Shown here: in pieces, positions 1 to 8,955 of the stretch
Layout: the number at the start of each line of letters is the position of its first letter
How positions within the stretch are numbered: position 1 is the stretch's first letter
Assembly (NCBI RefSeq): GCF_904846035.1
Contig: NZ_CAJGYT010000001.1
Span: forward strand, 2,232,001-2,296,000
Reading direction: 5' to 3'
DNA: 64,000 bases
DNA from: Psychrobacter aestuarii
Lineage (GTDB): Bacteria; Pseudomonadota; Gammaproteobacteria; Pseudomonadales; Moraxellaceae
The notes under the pieces: generated by a model
The model's input: the letters and a program-made list of their open reading frames with translations, nothing else
Databases searched by the model: none
What the model was told of the DNA's origin: nothing
Translations under genes and position numbers: made by a program

Positions 1-468
1 GCGGTTACCAACTTTTTCTGCCAAACCCAAATCACCAAGCAAACGCTCGGCACGTTCGCTGCGCGCTTCTTTATCCATGCCTGCATAGACCGCGGGCACC
101 GAGACATTGTCGCGGGCAGTGATGTCGCCGAGCAAATGATATCGCTGAAAAATAAAGCCAAAATGCTCACGGCGCAAGGTCGCCAGCTCATCGGCTTCGA
201 GTTGATTGACCGATTTGCCATAGATTTTATAATCGCCCGCGCTCGCCTTGTCTAAGCAGCCCAAAATATTCATCAAGGTCGATTTGCCTGAGCCTGATTG
301 CCCGATGATGGCGACCATCTCGCCTTGATAGATGGTCAGGTCAATATCGTGCAGCACCCGCATCATCTGCTCACCTGCGCGAAACTCCTTGATGACGCCT
401 GTCAGCTGCATCAAGGGCGGTGCGTCGTGAGACTCAAGGGGCGTGTGTTGGGTAGTTATATCAACCAT
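1..468 (-). CDS. macB: MacB ATP-binding/permease protein, N-terminal part (cut by left window edge)
   Basis: Reading the minus strand from an ATG at 466-468 gives 156 codons open to the window edge. This is the ABC ATPase domain of MacB. Walker A is GQSGSGKS, followed by MNILGCLD, and the Q-loop is [11 protein letters not shown], all typical of the MacB/LolD class. MacB normally follows this domain with a four-helix permease carrying a large periplasmic domain, and works with MacA and an outer-membrane channel to export macrolides, peptides or siderophores. An in-frame TGA lies just upstream, so the start cannot be earlier. No strong Shine-Dalgarno sequence is visible. macA lies 66 bp upstream on the same strand, so the two are probably co-transcribed and translationally linked. 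The ABC signature and Walker B are beyond the window. Confidence 0.93.
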   Translation of the reverse strand, partial: MVDITTQHTPLESHDAPPLMQLTGVIKEFRAGEQMMRVLHDIDLTIYQGEMVAIIGQSGSGKSTLMNILGCLDKASAGDYKIYGKSVNQLEADELATLRREHFGFIFQRYHLLGDITARDNVSVPAVYAGMDKEARSERAERLLGDLGLAEKVGNR

Positions 469-534
469 CTGTGGTCATCACTGTTCAGGTAGGTTTTGTC
501 GTTGGACACTGTGGTTTGCTGTAGCGGCTGCGTT

Positions 535-1839
535 TTAGAAGGGCGGACGACCGCCACCTTTTTTATCAGCGCCATTGTCTTCACTTAAAATAATCTCATC
601 GCCTGCTTGTAGCCCCGTTAAGATTTGCGCATCCACGCGGTTATTGATACCCACGGTGACAGGCTGTTCTTTTACTATGCCATCCGCTTGCAGCACGCGT
701 ACCGTAGCAGTGGTTTTGCCGCTGGCGTCGGTTTTGCTGTTTTTTAGGGCGGTTGCGGGTATCAATAGCGTGTCTTTGGCTTGGTCAATCACGACATACA
801 CCTGCGCGGTCATATCGATACGAAAGCGGCGCTCAGGATTGGGCACTTCAAGATAGCCAATATAATAAATGGCGGTGTCGGTCGAGCTGGTGTCGCTGAT
901 TTGCTCGGGCGCAGGCTCAATCGCCTTTAGCGTCGCGTCAAATTTTTGCTCAGGATTGCCAATGATATTAAAATATACGGGCATCCCTGCTTGGACATTA
1001 ATCACGTCGGCTTCGGAGATTTGCGCATTGATACGCACGGTGGATAAGTCAGCGAGGGTAACGATGGTCGGCGCGGTCTGATTGGCATTGACCGTGCTGC
1101 CTTGCTCGGTGGTGATAGAGACCACGGTGCCCGACATCGGCGCACGAATGGTGGTGTAGCCCAAGTCTTGCTGTGCGGTATTGACGTTGGTTTGTGACTT
1201 GCGCAGTTCGGCTTGCTGGCTGCGGATATTGGCAGTGGCGGTCACCAGTGCGGCTTTGGCATTGTCAATCGCAGCGCGGGCATTGGCGACAGCGGCTTTC
1301 GCGGTCTCGACAGCCGTGCCTTGGGTGTCGTACTCTTGCTGGCTGATGGCATCGATGGCGACCAACGACTTTAAGCGGCTAAAATCGGCTTGTGCTTGTT
1401 TTAGCTCCGATTGCCGACTTGCCAAATCAGCATAAGCGCTTTTCAGGCTGGCTTGTTTGCTCAGCACCTCGGCTTGTGCGCTTTGCAATGCTGCGGAACT
1501 CTGCTCAAGGCTGGCTTGCTGGTTGTCTAAGGTGTTTTTTTGCGTGACTTGGTCAATTTGAGCAATCAAATCGCCTTGCTGGACTTGGTCACCGACATCG
1601 ACGTACAGGCGTTTGACCTCGCCTGAGACCTGCGCGCCGACCTCAACGGTATTGAGCGCTTTGACCTTGCCCGATGCCATGACGCTGTTTTCAATGTCAC
1701 CCATTTCGGCTTTGGCGGTCAGATAATTGGGCTCAGGGGCTTTGGGTTTTAGTTTTTGATAAGCGAGGACACCCAGTACCAGCACGACAAGCGCGGCAAT
1801 CCCCCATTTGATTGCCGTTTTTTTGTTTAGCTTTCGCAT
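535..1839 (-). CDS. macA: MacA periplasmic adaptor subunit
   Basis: A 434-residue membrane-fusion protein of the HlyD/MacA family that bridges MacB in the inner membrane to an outer-membrane TolC-like channel. One N-terminal membrane anchor (about residues 10-30) is followed by a split biotinyl-lipoyl domain (first half near GQVSGEVKRL, second half near APMSGTVVSI), separated by a long Ala/Gln-rich coiled-coil hairpin (about residues 95-220), then beta-barrel and membrane-proximal domains. The frame can be opened six bases earlier at a GTG, but the ATG at 1837-1839 is preceded by GGGGCGG at good spacing and is preferred. It is the first gene of a macA-macB unit. A Fur-box-like sequence lies 60-78 bp upstream. 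Confidence 0.93.
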   Translation of the reverse strand: MRKLNKKTAIKWGIAALVVLVLGVLAYQKLKPKAPEPNYLTAKAEMGDIENSVMASGKVKALNTVEVGAQVSGEVKRLYVDVGDQVQQGDLIAQIDQVTQKNTLDNQQASLEQSSAALQSAQAEVLSKQASLKSAYADLASRQSELKQAQADFSRLKSLVAIDAISQQEYDTQGTAVETAKAAVANARAAIDNAKAALVTATANIRSQQAELRKSQTNVNTAQQDLGYTTIRAPMSGTVVSITTEQGSTVNANQTAPTIVTLADLSTVRINAQISEADVINVQAGMPVYFNIIGNPEQKFDATLKAIEPAPEQISDTSSTDTAIYYIGYLEVPNPERRFRIDMTAQVYVVIDQAKDTLLIPATALKNSKTDASGKTTATVRVLQADGIVKEQPVTVGINNRVDAQILTGLQAGDEIILSEDNGADKKGGGRPPF

Positions 1840-1898
1840 GACCACCGCCCCATAACCATAAATCTAAAGCCCTCATGGTAAAGGGTTGTTCGCTAAAA

Positions 1899-1917
1899 GG
1901 GAATGAGAATTAGTTTG
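1899..1917. promoter_or_regulatory. Possible Fur-box-like site upstream of macA
   Basis: The 19-mer centred on AATGAGAATTA matches the classical palindromic Fur consensus at 12 of 19 positions by my alignment. The left half fits well, the right half poorly. It sits 60-78 bp before the macA start, where a repressor site could act. This is a weak motif call; AT-rich intergenic DNA can give such matches by chance. Confidence 0.25.
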
Positions 1918-2027
1918 CGAAAAGTTAAGCGGCAGACATTGGCAGGGAAAATAAAGCAATTAAGGGCAGCGAGTGATGATAAAACATAGAGGCTCAAAGT
2001 AAGCCTTGCTGATCAGCACAATAACAA

Positions 2028-3092
2028 CTAGGTCGCATAAAAAAGTGTCGTACCCGTCAATGCCAGTGCGGCTTGTAATAGCAGCTCCCACGCAGGCTGA
2101 CGCAAAATGCCTTTGATAGCGGCGTCGCAACGATAAATCAGCGTTGACCACTCGGCAGTACTGGCGGGCGTATGGCGGCGCATGGCGTTCATATACAGCC
2201 CTTGTTTGCTGCGCCAAATGCCCAGCGCTTGTGGGTCTTTGCCGTCCTGCAGCGCCATGATATGGCGCATGTCTTTGCTAATCGCCCACAGTATTAAGGT
2301 CGGAGGCTCATCGACGGACTTTAATTGCAAAAAGATTTTGACGACTTGTTTGGCGTCGCCTGCGAGCATGGCATCAGACAAGTCAAAGACGCTAAACTGC
2401 GCGTCACTGACCAGCGCGGCCTGTAAGTCGTGAATATCTAGGGCAACTGCAGGCGGATGGGCGCTTGGCTGGTCGGCGGCAGCGGCCTTGTCCGCCAGTG
2501 CGGGCGCGAACAAGTAAGAGAGTCGCCAAAGGGTCTGATAAGCGCTCAGCAAATTTTGCTCAGTATGAGACATCAGCAGTTGCCACGCGTCCTGCGACAA
2601 ACGCAGCCCAAAGCGCTCGGCTTGCAGCTGCAAAATCTGCTGGCGGGCGCGCTCGTCATAGACTTGGCAATCAATCACTTGCCCATACTGAGTAAAAGGC
2701 GCAAACCAAGCGGCGCTTTGGGCGCGGCGGTCTTGCTTGGGCAGTAGCCAAAGTAAGCTGTGGCTTTGCTCACCGCTGGCGGCAGCTTGGGCAAAACGTA
2801 CCAGCTCGGCGATGGTCGCTTTATCAGGCTTGTGATTGCCCGTGACAATCAGCGCGCTGGCATCATCAAACAGCGACAGACTGCCAAGCTCGGAGAGCAC
2901 CTCTTGCCAGCTTTTGGATGAGGTCAGCTCAATGCGCGTGATGGTGTAGTTTTGCTGCTGCCAGTGGCGGCGTAGGGCGGCAATAATCCACTGCTGTAAC
3001 AGCGGCTCATCGCCATGCGCCAGCCACAGTCCTGCGACCTGTAAGTCAGGTTTTAGGAGCTGTGGATAGCTATGAATAAAGGTCTGTGCCAT
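2028..3092 (-). CDS. holA: DNA polymerase III subunit delta
   Basis: A 354-residue HolA. Delta is the subunit of the clamp loader that opens the beta sliding clamp. The protein starts MAQTFIHSYPQLL, and the stretch AGLWLAHGDEPLLQQW is the typical HolA segment corresponding to the clamp-loader nucleotide-binding fold, which in delta lacks a functional Walker A. The middle region (SLFDDASALIVTGNHKP) corresponds to the conserved sensor-like strand, and the C-terminal collar helices include LQLKSVDEPPTLILWAISKD. It lies 19 bp after lptE on the same strand. leuS-lptE-holA is the order found in many gammaproteobacteria, including Escherichia coli. Length fits the family (about 340). Confidence 0.93.
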   Translation of the reverse strand: MAQTFIHSYPQLLKPDLQVAGLWLAHGDEPLLQQWIIAALRRHWQQQNYTITRIELTSSKSWQEVLSELGSLSLFDDASALIVTGNHKPDKATIAELVRFAQAAASGEQSHSLLWLLPKQDRRAQSAAWFAPFTQYGQVIDCQVYDERARQQILQLQAERFGLRLSQDAWQLLMSHTEQNLLSAYQTLWRLSYLFAPALADKAAAADQPSAHPPAVALDIHDLQAALVSDAQFSVFDLSDAMLAGDAKQVVKIFLQLKSVDEPPTLILWAISKDMRHIMALQDGKDPQALGIWRSKQGLYMNAMRRHTPASTAEWSTLIYRCDAAIKGILRQPAWELLLQAALALTGTTLFYAT

Positions 3093-3111
3093 AAAAAAGG
3101 TAACAATCCGT

Positions 3112-3783
3112 CTATGGCGTGGGGGCGACTACCACAGGTGTGGCAGCCCCAGCGGCAGCGCGTGACTGCTGAACGGCAGGTAAGCCAATCGCCACGTACT
3201 GGTCGGTGATGCGCTGCGCTAGGCTGTCATAGAGCCAGTCGCGAATCTGCTCGCCTTGCTGGTCATCGGTACTGACGGACGCCTCATTATACTGATAGCT
3301 GCGTGTGACCTGAATCGGGTTGGTCAAAGTCACAGGCTTGCCGTTTTGGATGGTGTTGTAAGTCACATCCGCTGAGAGTACCAAGCGAATCTCAGTCAGT
3401 ACGCCGACCAACTCATAACGCTTAAAGCGCACGTTTTCTACCGTGATGGTCGCTCTATCTTTACTGCCCAAAAGGCGCGTGGCATCCTCGGTTGAGACGT
3501 TGTTCTCAACCAAAGGCAAGCTGTCTACCACATCGACGCCCAAAGACTCTAAGCGACGCGTTAAAGGCAACTTTAAGGGAAAAGAGGTGCGGTCATCATT
3601 AATGACAATCGCTGTCTGCTTCGCCTCAAAGTTCATGGGCGCTTGATAGCCTTGCAAATGAAAGCCGCAAGCGCTCAAGCTGCCCGCCGCCACCACAACA
3701 GCCCCTAAGGGCAGGGCGCTATAGAGCATAGCGCCGACCAGACGTAACACAGCGGCAGGCTGCGACTTACTTTGCTTTGACAT
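3112..3783 (-). CDS. lptE: LPS-assembly lipoprotein LptE
   Basis: A lipoprotein of 223 residues that plugs the LptD barrel and helps insert lipopolysaccharide into the outer leaflet. The start at 3783 gives MSKQSKSQPAAV, a hydrophobic signal segment and the lipobox LSAC, followed by GFHLQGY, which is the family's characteristic N-terminal strand after the acylated Cys. Candidate starts also exist at 3828 and 3792. The one at 3783 has AAGGA at suitable spacing, gives a normal signal peptide and avoids overlap with leuS (the 3828 start would overlap by 11 bases). The tail is rich in Ala and Pro. It lies between leuS and holA in a probable operon. Confidence 0.9.
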   Translation of the reverse strand: MSKQSKSQPAAVLRLVGAMLYSALPLGAVVVAAGSLSACGFHLQGYQAPMNFEAKQTAIVINDDRTSFPLKLPLTRRLESLGVDVVDSLPLVENNVSTEDATRLLGSKDRATITVENVRFKRYELVGVLTEIRLVLSADVTYNTIQNGKPVTLTNPIQVTRSYQYNEASVSTDDQQGEQIRDWLYDSLAQRITDQYVAIGLPAVQQSRAAAGAATPVVVAPTP

Positions 3784-3817
3784 ATTCGCCATCCTTGTTT
3801 GTGCATCCGTACAGGGC

Positions 3818-6496
3818 TTAGCCTGCAACCACGATGTTCACCAGCTTATTGGGCACGACGATTTCTTTTTTGATATCGCCTGTTATGAATTTTGCCACAC
3901 TCTCCAGACTGCGCGCCTGAACCTTGATGCTCTCGCTGTCGCTGTCAGGGGCGACTTCCATTTTTCCGCGCATCTTGCCATTGACCTGTACGACCATGGT
4001 GATGGTGTCTTGTACCAAAGCGCTGTCGTCAAGGGCAGGGTAGCTGAGGGCTTGGGTATCGAGACATAAACGCTCAAGCAAATGCTCGCCCACGTGCGGC
4101 GCATAAGCGGTCAGCATGGTCAATAGCGCGATAAGGGCTTCATGCTGGACGTGCAAGTCTTGTGCGCTTTGCTGTTTAAAGCCGCCAAGCTCGTTTGCCA
4201 ATTCCATGAGGCTCGATACGGGCGTGTTCAATGCCAAGCGCTCGCCCAAGTCATTGTCAATCTTCGCAATGGTCTCGTGCGTTTTGCGGCGCAAGTCTTT
4301 AGCCGCTTTGCTCAGACCATCCACACTTGGGGTCGCTGCGTTCAGGCTACTCACATCCGCGCCTGCATTATCCAGCGCTGCCAAATGGTCGGTCGCGATA
4401 CGCCAGACTTTTTTCACAAAGTTGTACGGTCCTTTTAGCGCGTCATCTGACCATTCTAGGGTTTGGTCAGCAGGGGCGGTAAATAGGGTGTACAGACGCA
4501 CGGTATCTGCGCCATATTGGTCGATGGTGGTTTGCGGGTCGACGCCGTTGTTCTTTGACTTTGACATTTTTTCGATTTTGCCGATGGTCACAGGCTGACC
4601 GTCTGCTTTTAGCGTGGCATTAATCGGCTGCCCGCGCTCGCTGTATTCGATGTCCACATCATTGGCAAAGTAATAGGTGGTGCTGCCATCGTCATTACGG
4701 CGGTAGAACGTGCCCGCCAAGACCATGCCTTGGGTCAATAGATTGGCAAACGGCTCATCGCCTGACACCAAGTTTTCATCACGCATCAGTTTGTGGAAGA
4801 AACGCGCATAGAGCAAATGCATGACCGCGTGCTCAACACCGCCGACGTATTGGTCGACAGGCAGCCATTTGTTGGCGGCAGACTTGTTGACCATGTGCTC
4901 GGTATCGTTCGGGCTGGCAAAGCGCGCATAGTACCAGCTTGACTCGACAAAGGTATCAAAGGTATCGATCTCGCGCTCGGCATCGTTGCCACATTTTGGA
5001 CAGGTGGTGTTCACAAAATCAGGGCGGTTTTTTAGCGGGTTGCCGCGTCCATCAGGAACGACGTCGGTTGGCAAGACGACAGGCAAGTCTTTTTCATCGA
5101 CAGGTACGGTGCCGCAGTGCTCACAGTTGACCATCGGGATGGGGCAGCCCCAGTAGCGCTGGCGCGATACGCCCCAGTCACGTAGGCGGAATTGGATTTT
5201 TTTACTGGCAAGACCTTGTGGCTCAAGCTTACCGAGCATCGCGTCAAAGGCTTGCTCAAAGTCCATGCCATCAAATTCGCCTGAATTGACCAAGGTATTG
5301 CGCTCGGTATAGGCTTTTGAGTCGCCATCTTCTGCACCGTCAAAATAACCATCAGGAATCTCAATGACTTGTTTGATAGGCAAGTTGTATTTGCTGGCGA
5401 ACTCATAGTCGCGCTCATCGTGCGCAGGCACTGCCATGACCGCGCCTGAGCCGTAGCTCATCAGCACGTAGTTGGCAATCCACACCGCAACCTTTTCGCC
5501 CGTCAATGGATGGGTGACGGTCAAGCCTGTGTCCATACCGATTTTTTCGGCTTTGGCAAGGTCAGCTTCCGCGACCGAGCCTTTTTTGCACAGGGCGCAG
5601 AACTGGGCAATCACGTCATCACGCTCGGCGGCGTACTGGGCAAGCGGATGCTCAGCGGCGACCGCGACGTAAGAGACGCCCATCAAAGTATCAGGACGGG
5701 TGGTGAACACGTCTAGGGTATTGCTTTCGCCCTCAAGCTCGTATGGAAAGTGCACTTCCATACCCGCGCTGCGTCCAATCCAGTTGCGCTGCATGGTGAT
5801 GACTTCTGGCGGCCAGTGACCTTCCAGCTGGTCTAAGTCGTCGAGTAACTCGTCCGCGTAGTCGGTGATGTTAAAGTAATACATCGGGATATCGCGCTTT
5901 TCGACAGGTGCGCCGCTGCGCCAGCCTTTACCATCGACGACTTGCTCGTTTGCAAGTACGGTATTGTCGACAGGGTCCCAGTTGACGGTCGAGAGCTTTT
6001 TATACACCAGACCTTTTTTGTACAGCTGCAAGAACAGCCATTGCTCCCACTGATAATACTCAGGGCTACAGGTGGCAAATTCGCGTGACCAGTCGATAGA
6101 CAGACCGAGCAGTTTTAATTGCGCGCGCATGTTGTCAATATTGGCAAACGTCCATTCGGCAGGCGGCGTTTGGTTGGCAATCGCGGCGTTTTCGGCAGGC
6201 AAGCCAAACGCATCCCAGCCCATTGGCTGCATGACCTCAAAACCCTTGAGGCGATAATAACGGCTTAACACATCTGAGATGGTGTAGTTACGCACGTGCC
6301 CCATGTGCAGCTTGCCGCTGGGGTACGGGAACATTGACAGCATATAGCGGGTCGGCTTGTCTGTTGGCGTGTTGTCCACTTCAAAACGCTTATCATCAGC
6401 CCACTTGGCTTGCTGCGCCGCTTCGATGTGCTGCGGCTGGTATTGTTCGTGATTGCTGCTTGCGGAATGGGGTACTTGGGTGCTTGAATTGCTCAT
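3818..6496 (-). CDS. leuS: Leucyl-tRNA synthetase
   Basis: Class I aminoacyl-tRNA synthetase that charges tRNA-Leu. From the ATG at 6494-6496 the protein has 892 residues. The HIGH motif is HMGH (residues 64-67, in PYPSGKLHMGHVRNY) and KMSKS is at about 643-647. The long editing domain (CP1) lies between them, with TTRPDTLMGVSYVAVAAEHPLA. A zinc-ribbon-like insert (VNCEHCGTVPV and TTCPKCGNDAE) is intact. The open frame extends 57 codons further upstream, to 6667, but that extension is low in conserved sequence and the family starts near MSNSS...HIEAAQQAKW. It heads the leuS-lptE-holA unit. Confidence 0.95.
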   Translation of the reverse strand: MSNSSTQVPHSASSNHEQYQPQHIEAAQQAKWADDKRFEVDNTPTDKPTRYMLSMFPYPSGKLHMGHVRNYTISDVLSRYYRLKGFEVMQPMGWDAFGLPAENAAIANQTPPAEWTFANIDNMRAQLKLLGLSIDWSREFATCSPEYYQWEQWLFLQLYKKGLVYKKLSTVNWDPVDNTVLANEQVVDGKGWRSGAPVEKRDIPMYYFNITDYADELLDDLDQLEGHWPPEVITMQRNWIGRSAGMEVHFPYELEGESNTLDVFTTRPDTLMGVSYVAVAAEHPLAQYAAERDDVIAQFCALCKKGSVAEADLAKAEKIGMDTGLTVTHPLTGEKVAVWIANYVLMSYGSGAVMAVPAHDERDYEFASKYNLPIKQVIEIPDGYFDGAEDGDSKAYTERNTLVNSGEFDGMDFEQAFDAMLGKLEPQGLASKKIQFRLRDWGVSRQRYWGCPIPMVNCEHCGTVPVDEKDLPVVLPTDVVPDGRGNPLKNRPDFVNTTCPKCGNDAEREIDTFDTFVESSWYYARFASPNDTEHMVNKSAANKWLPVDQYVGGVEHAVMHLLYARFFHKLMRDENLVSGDEPFANLLTQGMVLAGTFYRRNDDGSTTYYFANDVDIEYSERGQPINATLKADGQPVTIGKIEKMSKSKNNGVDPQTTIDQYGADTVRLYTLFTAPADQTLEWSDDALKGPYNFVKKVWRIATDHLAALDNAGADVSSLNAATPSVDGLSKAAKDLRRKTHETIAKIDNDLGERLALNTPVSSLMELANELGGFKQQSAQDLHVQHEALIALLTMLTAYAPHVGEHLLERLCLDTQALSYPALDDSALVQDTITMVVQVNGKMRGKMEVAPDSDSESIKVQARSLESVAKFITGDIKKEIVVPNKLVNIVVAG

Positions 6497-6651
6497 TGTC
6501 GGCTCAGAATAATTAACACAAAAAAAGGGTGAATTTGATAATGTCATAGGATAGCTTACTTTGCTAAAAATTGCGATGCTTTGCGGTGTATCCGCTGTGA
6601 GCCAAGCGCGGTATGTGACGGCGTTATTATCAGCGCGTTTGGGGCGCTTGA

Positions 6652-6680
6652 TTGGTTGCATCAGCATAATTGGGTATACT
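6652..6680 (+). promoter_or_regulatory. Sigma-70-type promoter for the YffB-family gene
   Basis: TTGGTT at 6652-6657 and TATACT at 6675-6680 are separated by exactly 17 bp. The predicted transcript would start near 6687 and leave a leader of about 60 nt before the ATG at 6747. It lies in the divergent gap between leuS and this gene. Confidence 0.55.
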
Positions 6681-6746
6681 CGTTGCCACTTTAATCAACA
6701 TTGAACCAACCCCCAAAACCTATTTTTGATAAAAAAAGGAATACTT

Positions 6747-7115
6747 ATGAGCATCACCATCTACGGCATCAAATCATGCAGCACCATGAAAAAAGCGTTT
6801 ACCAAGCTGGATGAGCTGGGCGTCAGTTATGACTTTCATGATTATAAAAAACAAGGCATTGATAAAGCTACTGTACAGCGCTGGGTCGCGGATTTGGGTA
6901 TCGATAAAGTGCTCAACAAACGCGGAACCACATGGCGCAAGTTAGAGGACGAACAAAAAGCGGCTGCTGATGCGAGCGAAGATGCCGCTATTGACTTATT
7001 GGTTGACAATACCAGCATGATTAAGCGTCCGATTTGTGAAGGCGCGTACCAAGGGCAGACAGTGCTATTGTGCGGCTATGATGAAGCGCAATATCAGGAT
7101 GTGTTTGGTCAATAA
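6747..7115 (+). CDS. ArsC/Spx-family protein (YffB-like)
   Basis: A 122-residue thioredoxin-fold protein of the ArsC/Spx superfamily. The N-terminus MSITIYGIKSCSTMKKAF carries the family's active-site Cys (residue 11) right after the first beta-strand. RPICEGAYQGQTVLLCGYD matches the C-terminal 'R-P-hydrophobic' strand typical of YffB-like members. True arsenate reductases and Spx have somewhat different contexts; the YffB branch has no settled physiological role. The frame is open back to a TTG at 6726, but the ATG at 6747 has AAAAGGA in front. It is the first gene of a short plus-strand stretch with its own promoter at 6652-6680 and is divergent from leuS. Confidence 0.85.
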   Translation: MSITIYGIKSCSTMKKAFTKLDELGVSYDFHDYKKQGIDKATVQRWVADLGIDKVLNKRGTTWRKLEDEQKAAADASEDAAIDLLVDNTSMIKRPICEGAYQGQTVLLCGYDEAQYQDVFGQ

Positions 7116-7165
7116 TTGCTGTGTGAAATAACGGTGTATTAATAGATATTTGTTTAATAGACGCC

Positions 7166-7171
7166 TATAAT
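7166..7171 (+). promoter_or_regulatory. Consensus -10 hexamer before the small secreted protein gene
   Basis: A perfect TATAAT at 7166-7171 lies 69 bp before the ATG at 7240. I see no good -35 hexamer at 17 bp, so this is a partial promoter call only. Confidence 0.35.
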
Positions 7172-7239
7172 AATGCTAAAAGTATGTTTGCTTTATGATA
7201 AAGGCAAGCCATCAGCATATCAGTACAGTAGAGGTATTT

Positions 7240-7608
7240 ATGACAACATTATCTATTAAAAGTATGGCAGCCGCTGCCTTAATCATGGCGTTTGGCAGCG
7301 TTAGCGCACACGCTGCCGAGAGCAGCACCAAAATCACCTTTCCTAAAGACAGCTACTGCGGTAGCTTTGCCGGTGATATACAAGACGGCAAAGTGTTCCG
7401 CTTGTGGCTCAGTCCACAACAAAATTTGGTGGTCAGTAATATCGGTGATGACCAAATCAGCGTAGCGTATGCCTCAGACGGCAAGCAGCGCTTGGAAGGC
7501 GACCGCTATGGGGCAGACACCAGCTTTTATACCAAACGTAAGGGCAATCATTACGTCAAGGTTTATGGCAACAGCCATCACAGCGCCGTTGATTTTTGTG
7601 TGTATTAA
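7240..7608 (+). CDS. Small secreted protein of unknown function
   Basis: A 122-residue protein with a clear Sec signal peptide: MTTLSIK, a hydrophobic core (AAAALIMAFGSV) and a cleavage motif AHA just before AESSTK. The mature part is about 98 residues with two cysteines (SYCGSF near its start and VDFCVY at the very end) that could form a disulfide in the periplasm. The rest looks like beta-strands (KVFRLWLSPQQNLVVSNI, FYTKRKGNHYVKVYG). I do not recognise the family. The start with GAGG at good spacing (7240) is preferred over one at 7195. The gene is followed by a bidirectional terminator and appears monocistronic. Confidence 0.75.
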   Translation: MTTLSIKSMAAAALIMAFGSVSAHAAESSTKITFPKDSYCGSFAGDIQDGKVFRLWLSPQQNLVVSNIGDDQISVAYASDGKQRLEGDRYGADTSFYTKRKGNHYVKVYGNSHHSAVDFCVY

Positions 7609-7623
7609 GCGATTTACATTAAT

Positions 7624-7664
7624 AAAAAAAGGTCGTTACCCATCATGGATAACGACCTTTTTTA
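7624..7664. terminator. Bidirectional intrinsic terminator
   Basis: The arms GGTCGTTACCC and GGATAACGACC (one mismatch) lie at 7631-7657, flanked by an A-tract on the left and a T-tract on the right. It sits between the convergent ends of the secreted-protein gene and the 77-residue membrane-protein gene, so it can stop transcription in both directions. Confidence 0.8.
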
Positions 7665-7700
7665 TGACGACAGTATTTAGCGCAGGCGTTTTCAGGTATT

Positions 7701-7934
7701 TTAATAGCCCCTTAGCGCAGGATAGATAAGCCCAAGTACAAACCAGACTGTGCCAAACAGCCAAATAATCAGCACGTACAAGCGGATTTGCTCTGCACTC
7801 CAGTCGAGGGCAAACCAGTCAATCAGAAAAAAAGACTTCCAGCCCTCTATCCATCTTGCACCGCCATAGCCGATAATCCACCAAGCGTAGAGGCTATATA
7901 CGGCAAACAGTACTGTCCAAAGCCAAGTTGCCAT
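7701..7934 (-). CDS. Small two-helix membrane protein, unknown function
   Basis: A 77-residue, very aromatic protein (MATWLWTVLFAVYSLYAWW at the start) with two predicted transmembrane helices at about residues 3-21 and 51-72, separated by a short loop GGARWIEGWKSFFLIDW. A strong ribosome binding site (GAGGAAATT directly before the ATG) supports it as a real gene although it is short. It follows argB by 37 bp on the same strand and is probably the last gene of the dut - phosphomannomutase - argB unit. I do not recognise a named family and infer only an inner-membrane location. Confidence 0.7.
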   Translation of the reverse strand: MATWLWTVLFAVYSLYAWWIIGYGGARWIEGWKSFFLIDWFALDWSAEQIRLYVLIIWLFGTVWFVLGLIYPALRGY

Positions 7935-7971
7935 AATTTCCTCATGATGGTGAAAAAGTTGTGTGCTGGGT

Positions 7972-8955
<984 letters not shown>

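Noticed and set aside
298-492. Plus-strand frame of 64 codons
   Set aside because: It lies antisense to the macB start, which has a clear Walker A and Q-loop.
6497-6667. 57-residue N-terminal extension of LeuS
   Set aside because: No conservation with LeuS starts and the region overlaps the divergent promoter zone of the YffB-family gene.
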